Origin: Bacteroidales bacterium
GTDB taxonomy: Bacteria; Bacteroidota; Bacteroidia; Bacteroidales; Bacteroidaceae
Length of the DNA stretch: 9,851 nucleotides
Assembly (NCBI GenBank): GCA_004557035.1
Contig: SFFB01000046.1
Coordinates: 1 to 9,851 of the forward strand
Reading direction: 5' to 3'
The number at the start of each line of letters is the position of its first letter. Position 1 is the first letter of the stretch. The position numbers and the translations under genes are program-made. The notes under the pieces are model-generated. The model searched no databases. It saw only the letters and a list, made by a program, of their open reading frames with translations, and had not been told where the DNA came from. Below, piece after piece: positions 1 through 5,665 of this stretch.

Positions 1-90
1 GGGTATACCACAGTTTTTCCTATTCCACAAAAAAGTATAGACTTGAACCCAAAATTGAAACAAAATGTTGGATATAAATAACTTTAGCCT

Positions 91-336
91 ATGAGTATTC
101 AATTTGACATTGCAAAACAGATTATAACTGAAACATGCCCTAATCGCAAACTAAAGTTGGAGAATATTCGCCTTTTGCAGATGTTATTCAGCCTAAGAAA
201 TATCAAAAGGTGATATAATTCTAAATGATGGTGATATCTGTAATTGCCTATTTTATATAGAAAAGGGATTTATTAGACAGCACTACCTAAAGAAATACAA
301 ATATGCTTCAAATAACAAAGCCGCGACGCCCGAATG
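91..336 (+). pseudogene. Crp/Fnr-family regulator remnant (frameshifted, 3'-truncated)
   Basis: Two adjacent frames together read like the cyclic-nucleotide-binding domain of a Bacteroidetes Crp/Fnr regulator. From ATG 91 the first frame gives about 40 residues (starting MSIQFDIAKQ, ending SLRNIK) and stops with TGA at 211-213. From 206 the next frame continues with KGDIILNDGDICNCLFYIEK and GFIRQHYLKK, which matches the family's beta-roll motif (KGE-I-L...GD-x-C-N...F-IEKG-x-x-R). The frame changes at a short A run (205-208), consistent with loss of two bases or gain of one. The rest of the beta-roll and the whole helix-turn-helix domain are absent: the second frame runs into the terminator hairpin and stops at 334-336. 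Intact members have roughly 190-220 residues, so this is a dead fragment. A degenerate promoter (TTTT near 15, TAGACTTG at 38-45) may lie upstream. Family assignment comes from motif recognition only. Confidence 0.72.
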
Positions 337-367
337 ATGTTCGGCAGCGTCGCGGCTTTGCTTTTTT
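316..367 (+). terminator. Strong rho-independent terminator, possibly bidirectional
   Basis: A perfect 14-bp GC-rich stem (CAAAGCCGCGACGC at 316-329 with GCGTCGCGGCTTTG at 347-360) encloses a smaller CCGAA/TTCGG hairpin and is followed by six T at 362-367. The T run favours plus-strand termination, which would end any transcript of the Crp/Fnr remnant. On the minus strand the hairpin follows the extended DUF2795 reading frame (stop at 380-382) by about 20 bases and is followed by a T-rich stretch, so it probably serves both directions. Confidence 0.88.
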
Positions 368-379
368 GTGGGGTTGTAT

Positions 380-460
380 TTATTTATCGGCTTTATAGGC
401 TTTGATGATTTTGCGGTTGCTGATGAGGAGGCAGACGAAAAGCACGATGTTGATTACCAC
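380..460 (-). other. In-frame continuation of the DUF2795-membrane ORF beyond its TAA
   Basis: Directly after the TAA at 461-463 the same frame stays open for 26 codons. It encodes a hydrophobic segment (VVINIVLFVCLLIS), then a basic tail (NRKIIKAYKADK), and ends at TAA 380-382. That is a plausible final transmembrane helix with a cytoplasmic positive tail, and the terminator hairpin begins about 20 bases downstream. This suggests the ancestral gene ended at 380 and the TAA at 461-463 is a nonsense mutation, or less likely a recoded stop. Confidence 0.5.
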
Positions 461-724
461 TTAGGCGACATTGTGCACATGGGCGTTGCCTTGCAGACAA
501 TCGTAGCCGACCCAAAATGCTAAACCGGCGGTCAGCATCAACATCACGACACACACTGCACCTTCGATGGTTTCATAGACTTCGCCCTCGTCTTCAAGTT
601 CCTGAAGGTTTTCTACCACCTCCATTGGAGCGCCTGAGCGCATAGCATAGTCAATGAGTTCGTCTTTGGTGGCAGGCCAGGGTGCATCTTCGAGTTTAGA
701 AGCTAATTCCAGTGTCCAATACAT
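461..724 (-). CDS. DUF2795-like protein joined to a membrane segment
   Basis: The 87-residue product starts with a DUF2795-type domain (residues 1-54: MYWTLELASKLEDAPWPATK, then DELIDYAMRSGAP and ENLQELEDEGEVYETIE), a small acidic domain of unknown function conserved in Bacteroidetes. In the stand-alone proteins I know, this continues into a short acidic tail rich in W, P, Y and F. Here it runs directly into a hydrophobic helix (about residues 56-76, CVVMLMLTAGLAFWVGYDCL) and stops after HVHNVA. I chose ATG 722-724 because the family begins with MYWTLELA and because the upstream in-frame ATG at 812-814 lies ahead of the promoter's -7 box at 791-798, outside the expected transcript. The gene appears monocistronic and divergent from lysO. 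Domain identity is fairly sure; function is unknown, and the protein may be a broken fusion. Confidence 0.7.
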   Translation of the reverse strand: MYWTLELASKLEDAPWPATKDELIDYAMRSGAPMEVVENLQELEDEGEVYETIEGAVCVVMLMLTAGLAFWVGYDCLQGNAHVHNVA

Positions 725-789
725 AATATCAATTAGTTTTAGATGTTTGTTGTTTGTTGTTGATGATAAGGCTTTGTCTTTAAGCGCGT

Positions 790-868
790 GCAAAGATAGT
801 GCAAGAGAGAGCAAAGACCAAATAAAACCTGTTTTAATTTGGACTTTGCCGAGCGAAGCCTATCTTGC
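790..868. repeat. Hairpin repeat unit A
   Basis: This imperfect inverted repeat has outer arms GCAAAGATAG (790-799) and CTATCTTGC (860-868). The inner arms are 811-828 and 831-849 (GCAAAGACC... against ...GGACTTTGC). Between outer and inner stems lie two unpaired purine-rich segments, TGCAAGAGAGA on the left and CGAGCGAAGC on the right, which recur in other units. The apical loop is AAACCTGTTT. Confidence 0.82.
791..822 (-). promoter_or_regulatory. Bacteroides-type promoter of the DUF2795 gene, inside a repeat
   Basis: Read on the minus strand, TTTG (822-819), a 20-base spacer and TATCTTTG (798-791) match the Bacteroides -33/-7 consensus TTTG / TAnnTTTG. Transcription should start near 785, giving a leader of about 60 bases. 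The whole promoter lies in the 5' arm of hairpin repeat A, so the repeat supplies it. Confidence 0.7.
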
Positions 869-876
869 ATAAAGTG

Positions 877-956
877 AAAGATAGTGCAAGGTGAGCGGTA
901 AGCAAAATAAAAAACCTGTTTTTTACTGTTTGCTTGCCCGAGCCGCAGCCTATCTT
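877..956. repeat. Hairpin repeat unit B
   Basis: It has the same architecture as unit A: outer arms AAAGATAG (877-884) and CTATCTT (950-956), left internal segment TGCAAGGTGAGC, right internal segment CGAGCCGCAGC. The inner stem (897-915 with 919-938) differs in sequence from unit A but still pairs and keeps the AAACCTGTTT apex. Conserved internal loops with a changed stem argue that structure is maintained. Confidence 0.8.
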
Positions 957-960
957 ATGA

Positions 961-1043
961 AAAGATAGTGCAAGAGAGAGCAAAGACCAACCGACGTCAA
1001 GCCGAGAGCAGAAGTCAAGCTTGCTTGAATTATGCCGAGGCGC
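961..1043. repeat. Composite repeat: truncated unit C plus hairpin unit D
   Basis: Bases 961-990 are identical to 792-821, the 5' arm of unit A, but the matching 3' arm is missing. Instead a second, smaller hairpin follows: 1008-1020 with 1023-1035, around CAAGCTTGCTTG, with two mismatches. It is flanked by GCCGAGAGC and GCCGAGGCGC, variants of the internal segments in the other units. This looks like one element inserted into or recombined with another. Confidence 0.65.
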
Positions 1044-1044
1044 G

Positions 1045-1112
1045 AATTATCGTGCAAGTGAGAGCAGAACAACAAACTTGTTTGATTGTTCTGCCGAGCG
1101 CAGCCGATAATC
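1045..1112. repeat. Hairpin repeat unit E
   Basis: The outer arms ATTATCG (1046-1052) and CGATAAT (1105-1111) differ from AAAGATAG/CTATCTT in units A and B but still pair fully. The inner arms 1064-1077 and 1080-1094 (GCAGAACAA... with ...TTGTTCTGC) enclose an AAACTTGTTT apex. The unpaired segments TGCAAGTGAGA and CGAGCGCAGC match those of unit A closely. The switched outer stem is a compensatory change. Confidence 0.8.
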
Positions 1113-1130
1113 TCGAAGAAGAGGAGGAAG

Positions 1131-1169
1131 ACGAAGTCAAATAAAACTTGTTTTAATTTGGACTTTGCC
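1131..1169. repeat. Partial hairpin repeat unit F
   Basis: Only the inner hairpin remains: 1134-1147 pairs with 1150-1165 around AAAACTTGTTTT. Bases 1138-1169 match 819-850 of unit A with one difference. The recurring right-hand internal segment is replaced by CTGCTACGGCG. Its right arm carries the -33 box of the lysO promoter. Confidence 0.7.
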
Positions 1170-1187
1170 TGCTACGGCGTAACTTTG
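1157..1187 (+). promoter_or_regulatory. Promoter of the split lysO genes
   Basis: TTTG (1157-1160), a 19-base spacer and TAACTTTG (1180-1187) match the Bacteroides consensus. The -33 box lies in repeat unit F. Transcription should start around 1191-1194, essentially at the ATG at 1193, so the mRNA would be leaderless or nearly so. Confidence 0.68.
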
Positions 1188-1192
1188 TGGTT

Positions 1193-1486
1193 ATGTTAAC
1201 GGTTTTCTTCATTATGTTGTTGGGTGTTGGCCTCGGTTATTTGTTCGGCCGACGGTTGGCGTGGGTACGCCACGGGGTGTTGCCGCTCATTGGCCTTTTG
1301 CTGTTTTTGCTGGGCATAGAAGTGGGTGGCGACGCGCGCATTATGTCGTCATGGAACACCATAGGGATGGATGCCGTGGTGATTACGCTGGCGGCCACCG
1401 GCGGGAGTGTGGTGGCGGCGTGGCTGTTGTGGAAGATGATGGGCAGGCGAGAAAAGAAAGGCCGCCGGAAGGAGGAACTGAGATGA
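1193..1486 (+). CDS. LysO-type lysine exporter, N-terminal subunit
   Basis: This small inner-membrane protein (97 residues) corresponds to the N-terminal part of LysO/YbjE, an exporter of L-lysine and the toxic analogue thialysine. It has about three hydrophobic helices (residues 2-18, 29-45, 56-77) and a basic C-terminal tail (KMMGRREKKGRRKEE). The motif LLGIEVGGDARIM ends its second helix; D47 is placed like the intramembrane aspartate D46 reported as essential in E. coli LysO. I chose ATG 1193 because the first helix is then complete; GTG 1187 overlaps the -7 box and ATG 1214 would cut the helix. The stop overlaps the next start as ATGA, so the two genes are translationally coupled. Substrate is inferred from the family. 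Confidence 0.82.
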   Translation: MLTVFFIMLLGVGLGYLFGRRLAWVRHGVLPLIGLLLFLLGIEVGGDARIMSSWNTIGMDAVVITLAATGGSVVAAWLLWKMMGRREKKGRRKEELR

Positions 1487-2082
1487 AGACTACACTGGGC
1501 ATATTATGCTGTTTCGTCGTCGGGATTGCCGTGGGACGATGGGGGACCCTGTCCGACCCTTCGGTAATCGGCCACGTGAGTTTTGCAGCCCTTTGCCTGC
1601 TGATGCTTTGTGTGGGAGTGACGGTGGGTGGCGACAAGATCATGCTTCGCCAGATACGCACCCTGCCGCGTCTGAGCCTTTGGTTGCCGGTGTGCACCAT
1701 CGTCGGCGCTTTGGCCGGCAGTCTGCTGGCTGCCTTGTTGGTGCATCGTGTACCGACGGACTGCCTGGCTGTGGGATCGGGGTTTGGTTATTATTCGCTG
1801 TCGAGTCTGCTCATCGGCGACCTGCGCGGAGCAGAGTTGGGCACCATAGCTCTGGTTTCCAACATTATGCGCGAAATTTTCACCCTGCTTTTTGCGCCTT
1901 TGCTGGTGCGGTATTTTGGTGCTTTCGCCCCGATTGCCTCGGGCGGAGCCACGACAGCCGACACGTCGCTGCCTGTCATTATGCAGTTTTCCGGCACACG
2001 ATGGACCACCCTCTCGGTGTTCCACGGTTGTGTTGTAGACTTCTCGGTGCCCTTCCTTGTCACGTTTTTTTGTGCACTCTGA
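1483..2082 (+). CDS. lysO: LysO-type lysine exporter, C-terminal subunit
   Basis: The 199-residue polytopic membrane protein covers the conserved Lys_export (DUF340) domain. Visible family features are CVGVTVGGDKIM (residues 43-54, with D51), GSGFGYYSLSS (98-108), SNIMREIFTLL (126-136, whose E131 fits the essential glutamate of E. coli LysO) and the signature GGATTADTSLP (154-164). E. coli carries both parts as one chain of about 300 residues; here they are two genes, the usual arrangement in Bacteroidetes as far as I know. Start ATG 1483 is preceded by GGAGG (1471-1475), one of the few clear Shine-Dalgarno sites here, and overlaps the upstream stop by four bases. The first 85 residues resemble the whole N-terminal subunit. 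The two proteins presumably assemble into one exporter. Confidence 0.87.
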   Translation: MKTTLGILCCFVVGIAVGRWGTLSDPSVIGHVSFAALCLLMLCVGVTVGGDKIMLRQIRTLPRLSLWLPVCTIVGALAGSLLAALLVHRVPTDCLAVGSGFGYYSLSSLLIGDLRGAELGTIALVSNIMREIFTLLFAPLLVRYFGAFAPIASGGATTADTSLPVIMQFSGTRWTTLSVFHGCVVDFSVPFLVTFFCAL

Positions 2083-2130
2083 CGCCATCGTCCCTATGAG
2101 GGTCCCATACGGCGGCAAAAGCGCGTTTTT
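2083..2130 (+). terminator. Possible weak terminator after lysO
   Basis: CGCC/GGCG and CGTCCCT/AGGG...ACG segments can form an interrupted hairpin between about 2083 and 2114, followed by GGCAAAAGCGCGTTTTT ending in five T (2126-2130). The stem contains bulges, so this is only a possibility; read-through into the kinase operon cannot be excluded. Confidence 0.3.
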
Positions 2131-2141
2131 GGTTGAATATT

Positions 2142-2173
2142 TTTGGAGAAAATGTACAGACGGCGTAAATTTG
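2142..2173 (+). promoter_or_regulatory. Promoter of the sensor kinase / response regulator operon
   Basis: TTTG (2142-2145), a 20-base spacer and TAAATTTG (2166-2173) match the Bacteroides consensus. The predicted start near 2179 leaves a leader of about 44 bases before ATG 2223. Confidence 0.7.
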
Positions 2174-2222
2174 CTATGGATTATTGTCGGTCCGCGTCTA
2201 ATACTGTTTCAAACCTTGCCAG

Positions 2223-3389
2223 ATGTCACAACTCAATCCTCAATATAAGCGTCGCGAGACCTATATATATTGTCTGATTTGGACGCTGGCTTTTTTCCTT
2301 TCGGCGGCCGAAGGTCTTTTCCACCAAGAACATTTTGGAGAAAACCACTTTGACTGGCCACATTTGGTCTATTTATTAAAAATCAACTGCGTTTTCCTTG
2401 TTGTCTTTATTTTCCATAACTATTTGTTGGTGCCGCTTTTGGTGAAACGCAACAAATGGCTCTACACGCTGCTTTTTTTATTTGTGACAATGATGACGCC
2501 CCTCACAATCAAGGGGTTGATTAACCATGAAGCGCCGCCTGTAGAGATGGGCGCCATGCCCAACGACACAGAAGCATCACCAAGAGAAATCAAGCACTTT
2601 CCGCGCTTTGGCCGGGGGCTTTTCAAGCCGCCACATCCGCCTTTCGGCGCCTCAGATGTGGCGCTGGGCATCATCGCGGCTCTAGTGATGGGCCTCAATC
2701 TGGGCGTGAAGTTTTACCTAAAGTCTGAGCAGAAGACCAAAGAGATGGAACAGCTCCGAAGGCGTGCGCTCGAAGACCAACTGCGGTATTTGAAATATCA
2801 AATCAATCCGCACTTCTTCATGAACACGCTCAACAATATCCACGCGCTTGTAGACATCAATCCCGAACGGTCGAAGAAGGCCATCAGGCGGCTCTCAGAC
2901 ATGATGCGCTACATCCTCTATGAGGGCAACAACGACATGGTGGCCTTGCAGAAAGAGGTGGTGCTCATCAATAGTTATATGGGACTAATGAAAATGCGCT
3001 ACAGCAAGCGCGTGGACATCTCGGTCAATCTGCAAGACAATCTGCCGGCCGCCACACTGCCGCCTCTGCTGCTGATATGTTTTGTCGAAAACGCCTTCAA
3101 GCACGGCGTGTCTTACGACCAACCGTCGTTCATCAAGGTGAGCCTGCGCACGGGACTGCAAAAAATCATTTTCACCTGTCACAACAGTCTGCCTGCCAAA
3201 TCACAGGCCTGCGGCGAGGCCAAAGACCGGGGCGGTGTGGGACTGGCCAATGTGCGCCGGCGTCTCGACTTGATTTACGACAATGACTACACGCTCGACA
3301 TCGTGACGGGCGAAAACGACTTCTTCGTCCAACTCACCCTGCCCCTCAACCACGCCGGGCCCCAAGTCTCCACGACACAAACATCTTAA
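2223..3389 (+). CDS. LytS-type membrane sensor histidine kinase
   Basis: This is a 388-residue sensor kinase of the LytS/YehU type (His_kinase plus HATPase). Four hydrophobic helices are visible at about 15-33, 48-72, 79-100 and 145-166. Between helices 3 and 4 lies a loop of about 45 residues rich in P, H and charged residues (contains KPPHPPFGAS), probably periplasmic and a candidate sensing region; no known sensor domain is recognisable. A coiled-coil-like segment (168-192) leads to the phosphoacceptor motif QINPHFFMNTLN with H197. The ATP-binding domain shows the N box VENAFKHG (288-295) and the G box GGVGLANVRRRL (337-348). The response regulator follows 10 bases after the stop, in the same operon. 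The signal sensed is unknown. Confidence 0.93.
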   Translation: MSQLNPQYKRRETYIYCLIWTLAFFLSAAEGLFHQEHFGENHFDWPHLVYLLKINCVFLVVFIFHNYLLVPLLVKRNKWLYTLLFLFVTMMTPLTIKGLINHEAPPVEMGAMPNDTEASPREIKHFPRFGRGLFKPPHPPFGASDVALGIIAALVMGLNLGVKFYLKSEQKTKEMEQLRRRALEDQLRYLKYQINPHFFMNTLNNIHALVDINPERSKKAIRRLSDMMRYILYEGNNDMVALQKEVVLINSYMGLMKMRYSKRVDISVNLQDNLPAATLPPLLLICFVENAFKHGVSYDQPSFIKVSLRTGLQKIIFTCHNSLPAKSQACGEAKDRGGVGLANVRRRLDLIYDNDYTLDIVTGENDFFVQLTLPLNHAGPQVSTTQTS

Positions 3390-3399
3390 CTCAATTGCC

Positions 3400-4131
3400 A
3401 TGATACACTGTTTAGCCATCGACGACGAACCGCTGGCCTTGGAACAACTCAAGACCTACATCGAAAAGACAGAAGGACTCACTCTCGTAGCTGCCGTCGA
3501 GAGCGCCGCCGAAGCCCGAAAATGGCTGGCCAACGAGCGCATCGACGTTGTTTTCACAGACATCCAAATGCCCGACATCAACGGAATGGACTTCGTCCGC
3601 TCGCTCGACACGCCGCCCATTGTGGTCTTCACCACGGCCTATAGTCAATATGCGGTCGAAGGCTTTAAGGTCAATGCTTTGGACTATCTGCTCAAACCTT
3701 TCGGGCTGGACGATTTTGAGCAGACGGCCGAAAAAGTGAAACGGCAATACGCCCTGTTGCATCAGGCCGACACCGCGGTGCGCCCATCTACCGTCGACGA
3801 CGGAGCCATCTTCCTCAAGACGGACTACAAGACCATACGCGTGGAGACAGACAACATCCGCTATGTCGAGGGCATGAGCGAATATCTGCGTTTCCACTTC
3901 CGCGACGACCACAAACCCGTCACGGCCTTGCTCAGCATGAAAAGACTCGAAAACTACCTGCCGGCCACACAGTTCATGCGCGTTCACCGCTCTTATCTCA
4001 TCAACCTGTTCTGTATCAGAGAATACAACCGCCAGCGCATCACCCTCGAAGGCGGCGAAATCATACCGGTTGGCGATATCTACAAAAATGCTTTTCTGGC
4101 CTATCTTGAGGGAAAATTCCTCTACGGTTAG
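3400..4131 (+). CDS. LytTR-family DNA-binding response regulator
   Basis: The 243-residue protein has an N-terminal receiver domain (1-120) with acidic pair D8-D9, phosphoacceptor D54 in FTDIQMPDINGMDF, T79 and K99 (LLKPF). A C-terminal LytTR domain (about 137-240) contains IFLKTDYKTIRV, IRYVEGMSEYLRFHF and the typical FMRVHRSYLINL segment. It should be phosphorylated by the upstream kinase and regulate transcription by binding direct-repeat sites. Length is typical for the family (about 240-250). The start ATG 3400 gives the standard MIHCLAIDDEP opening. Its TAG stop (4129-4131) overlaps the stop of the convergent symporter gene, so no intergenic terminator separates them. Targets cannot be read from this window. 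Confidence 0.95.
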   Translation: MIHCLAIDDEPLALEQLKTYIEKTEGLTLVAAVESAAEARKWLANERIDVVFTDIQMPDINGMDFVRSLDTPPIVVFTTAYSQYAVEGFKVNALDYLLKPFGLDDFEQTAEKVKRQYALLHQADTAVRPSTVDDGAIFLKTDYKTIRVETDNIRYVEGMSEYLRFHFRDDHKPVTALLSMKRLENYLPATQFMRVHRSYLINLFCIREYNRQRITLEGGEIIPVGDIYKNAFLAYLEGKFLYG

Positions 4132-5624
4132 GCCGTTCTGTTTCCCGTTGTTTTCCCTTTCCGGCTCAATAATGTCAAACCGGCAAAGGTCAGCAACCCG
4201 TTGAGCATCAAGAGTTCATAGCCAAACGTGAAGCCCCAATGACGCGGCGCCACATAGTCCAAAACGCCACACACCACCGGGGCCGCAATGCACACGGCAG
4301 GCACCCAGCGCTCCGACGTCAGCCTCCGGCGAGTGAAAAGCCCGAAGGCGTAAAGGCCCAGCAGCGGGCCATAGGTGTAAGAGGCCATGACATAGATGGC
4401 ATTGATGAGGCTCTGGTCGCCCACTGCCTTAAACACGGCCATACAGCCCACAAACGCCACAGCCAGCACCACATGGACGCGGCGACGTATGCGCAGAGCT
4501 TCGGCCTCGGAGAGTGGACGGTCTTCGATGGCGAGAAGGTCGATGCAAGTGGTGGTGGTCAGGGCGGTCAAGGCGGAGTCGGCACTCGAGAAAGCCGCCG
4601 CCACAATGCCAATCGTAAACGGCACGATCACGGCCACACCCATCGCGCCCTCGCCCACCAAAGTGGGCAGCAGACTGTCGCCGCCAACAGCGGTCACGCC
4701 ACTCGCCGCACTCAGGGCATAGAGCAAAATGCCGAAGGCAAGCAACAACATATTGACAGGAAGGAAACATGCGCCATAGAGGCACATGTTTTTTTGTGCC
4801 TCGCGCAGGTTGCGACAGGTGAGGTTTTTCTGCATCATGTCTTGGTCGAGCCCGGTCATGACTATGACGATGAACACACCGCTGAAGAATTGCTTCCAAA
4901 AGTTCTGACGGCTCGCAGGGTCCCAGTCAAACACGCGCGACATTTCGCTCTCTCTCACCATCTGCACCACGCCGCCGCAGTCCAGACCGAGCCGCTGGGC
5001 CGCCATCACCATCATCACGACAAGGGCCACCAGCAGGCAGAGTGTCTGCAAGGCGTCGGTGCGCACGATGGTCTTGATGCCGCTGCGGCGCGTGTAGAGC
5101 CAGATGAGGACAATCACACCTACCGACAACAACACAAAAGCCCACATCCCGCCCGTCGAGTCTGCAGGAATGCCGGGCAAAATGAAGTGCATGATGATGA
5201 GGCAAACCAAATAAAGACGGGCTGCCGCACCCGTGAGTTTGCTGAGAATAAAAAACAAGGCCCCGGTGCGCCGCGTACGCCGGCCGAAACGTGTGCCAAG
5301 CCAAGCGTAGATGCTCGTCAGGCGCAGTCGATAATAGAGCGGCAAGAGCACAAACGCCACGACGAGATAGCCAAAAAAGAAGCCGGCACACATTTGCAGG
5401 TAGGTCATGCCGGTAGAAGCCACCCAGCCGGGCACAGAAATGAATGATACACCCGAGATGCTGGCCCCAATCATACCGAAACCCACCATCCACCACGGCG
5501 ACTGCCTTCCGGCACGAAAGAAAGCGTCGTTGTCGGCCTCACGACCCGAAAACCGTGACACCAGGCACAACACACCAAACCAAACCAGCAGGGTGGAGAT
5601 GAGAAGAATGGACATCGTGGACAT
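4128..5624 (-). CDS. Sodium:solute symporter (SSS family)
   Basis: This 498-residue inner-membrane transporter has about 13 hydrophobic helices and couples uptake of an unidentified solute to sodium. Family marks near the N terminus are DNDAFFRAGRQSPWWMVGF, GASISGVSFISVPGW and YYRLRLTSIYAWLGTRFG. The sequence FSSADSALTALTT (about residues 345-357) corresponds to the helix that carries the second sodium-site serines in vSGLT-like proteins. The reading frame is open back to 5870, but those extra 82 residues look non-coding. ATG 5624 gives a normal first helix (MSTMSILLISTLLVWFGVL) and lies just after a TATTTTTG box; ATG 5615 is an alternative. It converges on the response regulator gene with overlapping stop codons. 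Nothing in the sequence tells me the substrate. Confidence 0.92.
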   Translation of the reverse strand: MSTMSILLISTLLVWFGVLCLVSRFSGREADNDAFFRAGRQSPWWMVGFGMIGASISGVSFISVPGWVASTGMTYLQMCAGFFFGYLVVAFVLLPLYYRLRLTSIYAWLGTRFGRRTRRTGALFFILSKLTGAAARLYLVCLIIMHFILPGIPADSTGGMWAFVLLSVGVIVLIWLYTRRSGIKTIVRTDALQTLCLLVALVVMMVMAAQRLGLDCGGVVQMVRESEMSRVFDWDPASRQNFWKQFFSGVFIVIVMTGLDQDMMQKNLTCRNLREAQKNMCLYGACFLPVNMLLLAFGILLYALSAASGVTAVGGDSLLPTLVGEGAMGVAVIVPFTIGIVAAAFSSADSALTALTTTTCIDLLAIEDRPLSEAEALRIRRRVHVVLAVAFVGCMAVFKAVGDQSLINAIYVMASYTYGPLLGLYAFGLFTRRRLTSERWVPAVCIAAPVVCGVLDYVAPRHWGFTFGYELLMLNGLLTFAGLTLLSRKGKTTGNRTA

Positions 5625-5632
5625 AACGCCTG

Positions 5633-5665
5633 CAAAAATACGCATAAATTGGCTCTCGCGGCACA
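5633..5665 (-). promoter_or_regulatory. Promoter of the sodium:solute symporter gene
   Basis: On the minus strand TGTG (5665-5662, one mismatch to TTTG), a 21-base spacer and TATTTTTG (5640-5633) fit the Bacteroides consensus. The -7 box ends 8 bases before ATG 5624, so the leader would be only about 2-5 bases. Confidence 0.55.

Noticed and set aside
725..814. Upstream ATG 814 for the DUF2795 gene
   Set aside because: Family members begin at MYWTLELA, and ATG 814 lies upstream of the -7 box (791-798).
654..872. Plus-strand 72-codon open frame
   Set aside because: It lies opposite the DUF2795 gene and runs into hairpin repeat A; no protein similarity is recognised.
790..1169. CRISPR array
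   Set aside because: Units are imperfect inverted repeats of unequal length with variable stems; there are no regular short direct repeats with unique spacers and no cas genes.
1261..1482. Extension of the second LysO frame upstream to ATG 1261
   Set aside because: This part is out of frame with the first LysO gene, reads as low-quality R/H/G-rich protein, and the GGAGG-preceded ATG 1483 fits the family start.
1504..2118. Minus-strand 204-codon open frame opposite LysO
   Set aside because: It is an antisense shadow with biased Q/H/R composition and no start signals.
4239..5447. Plus-strand 402-codon open frame opposite the symporter gene
   Set aside because: Its composition is dominated by H, Q, R and A with no recognisable domain; it is the antisense shadow of a clear SSS transporter gene.
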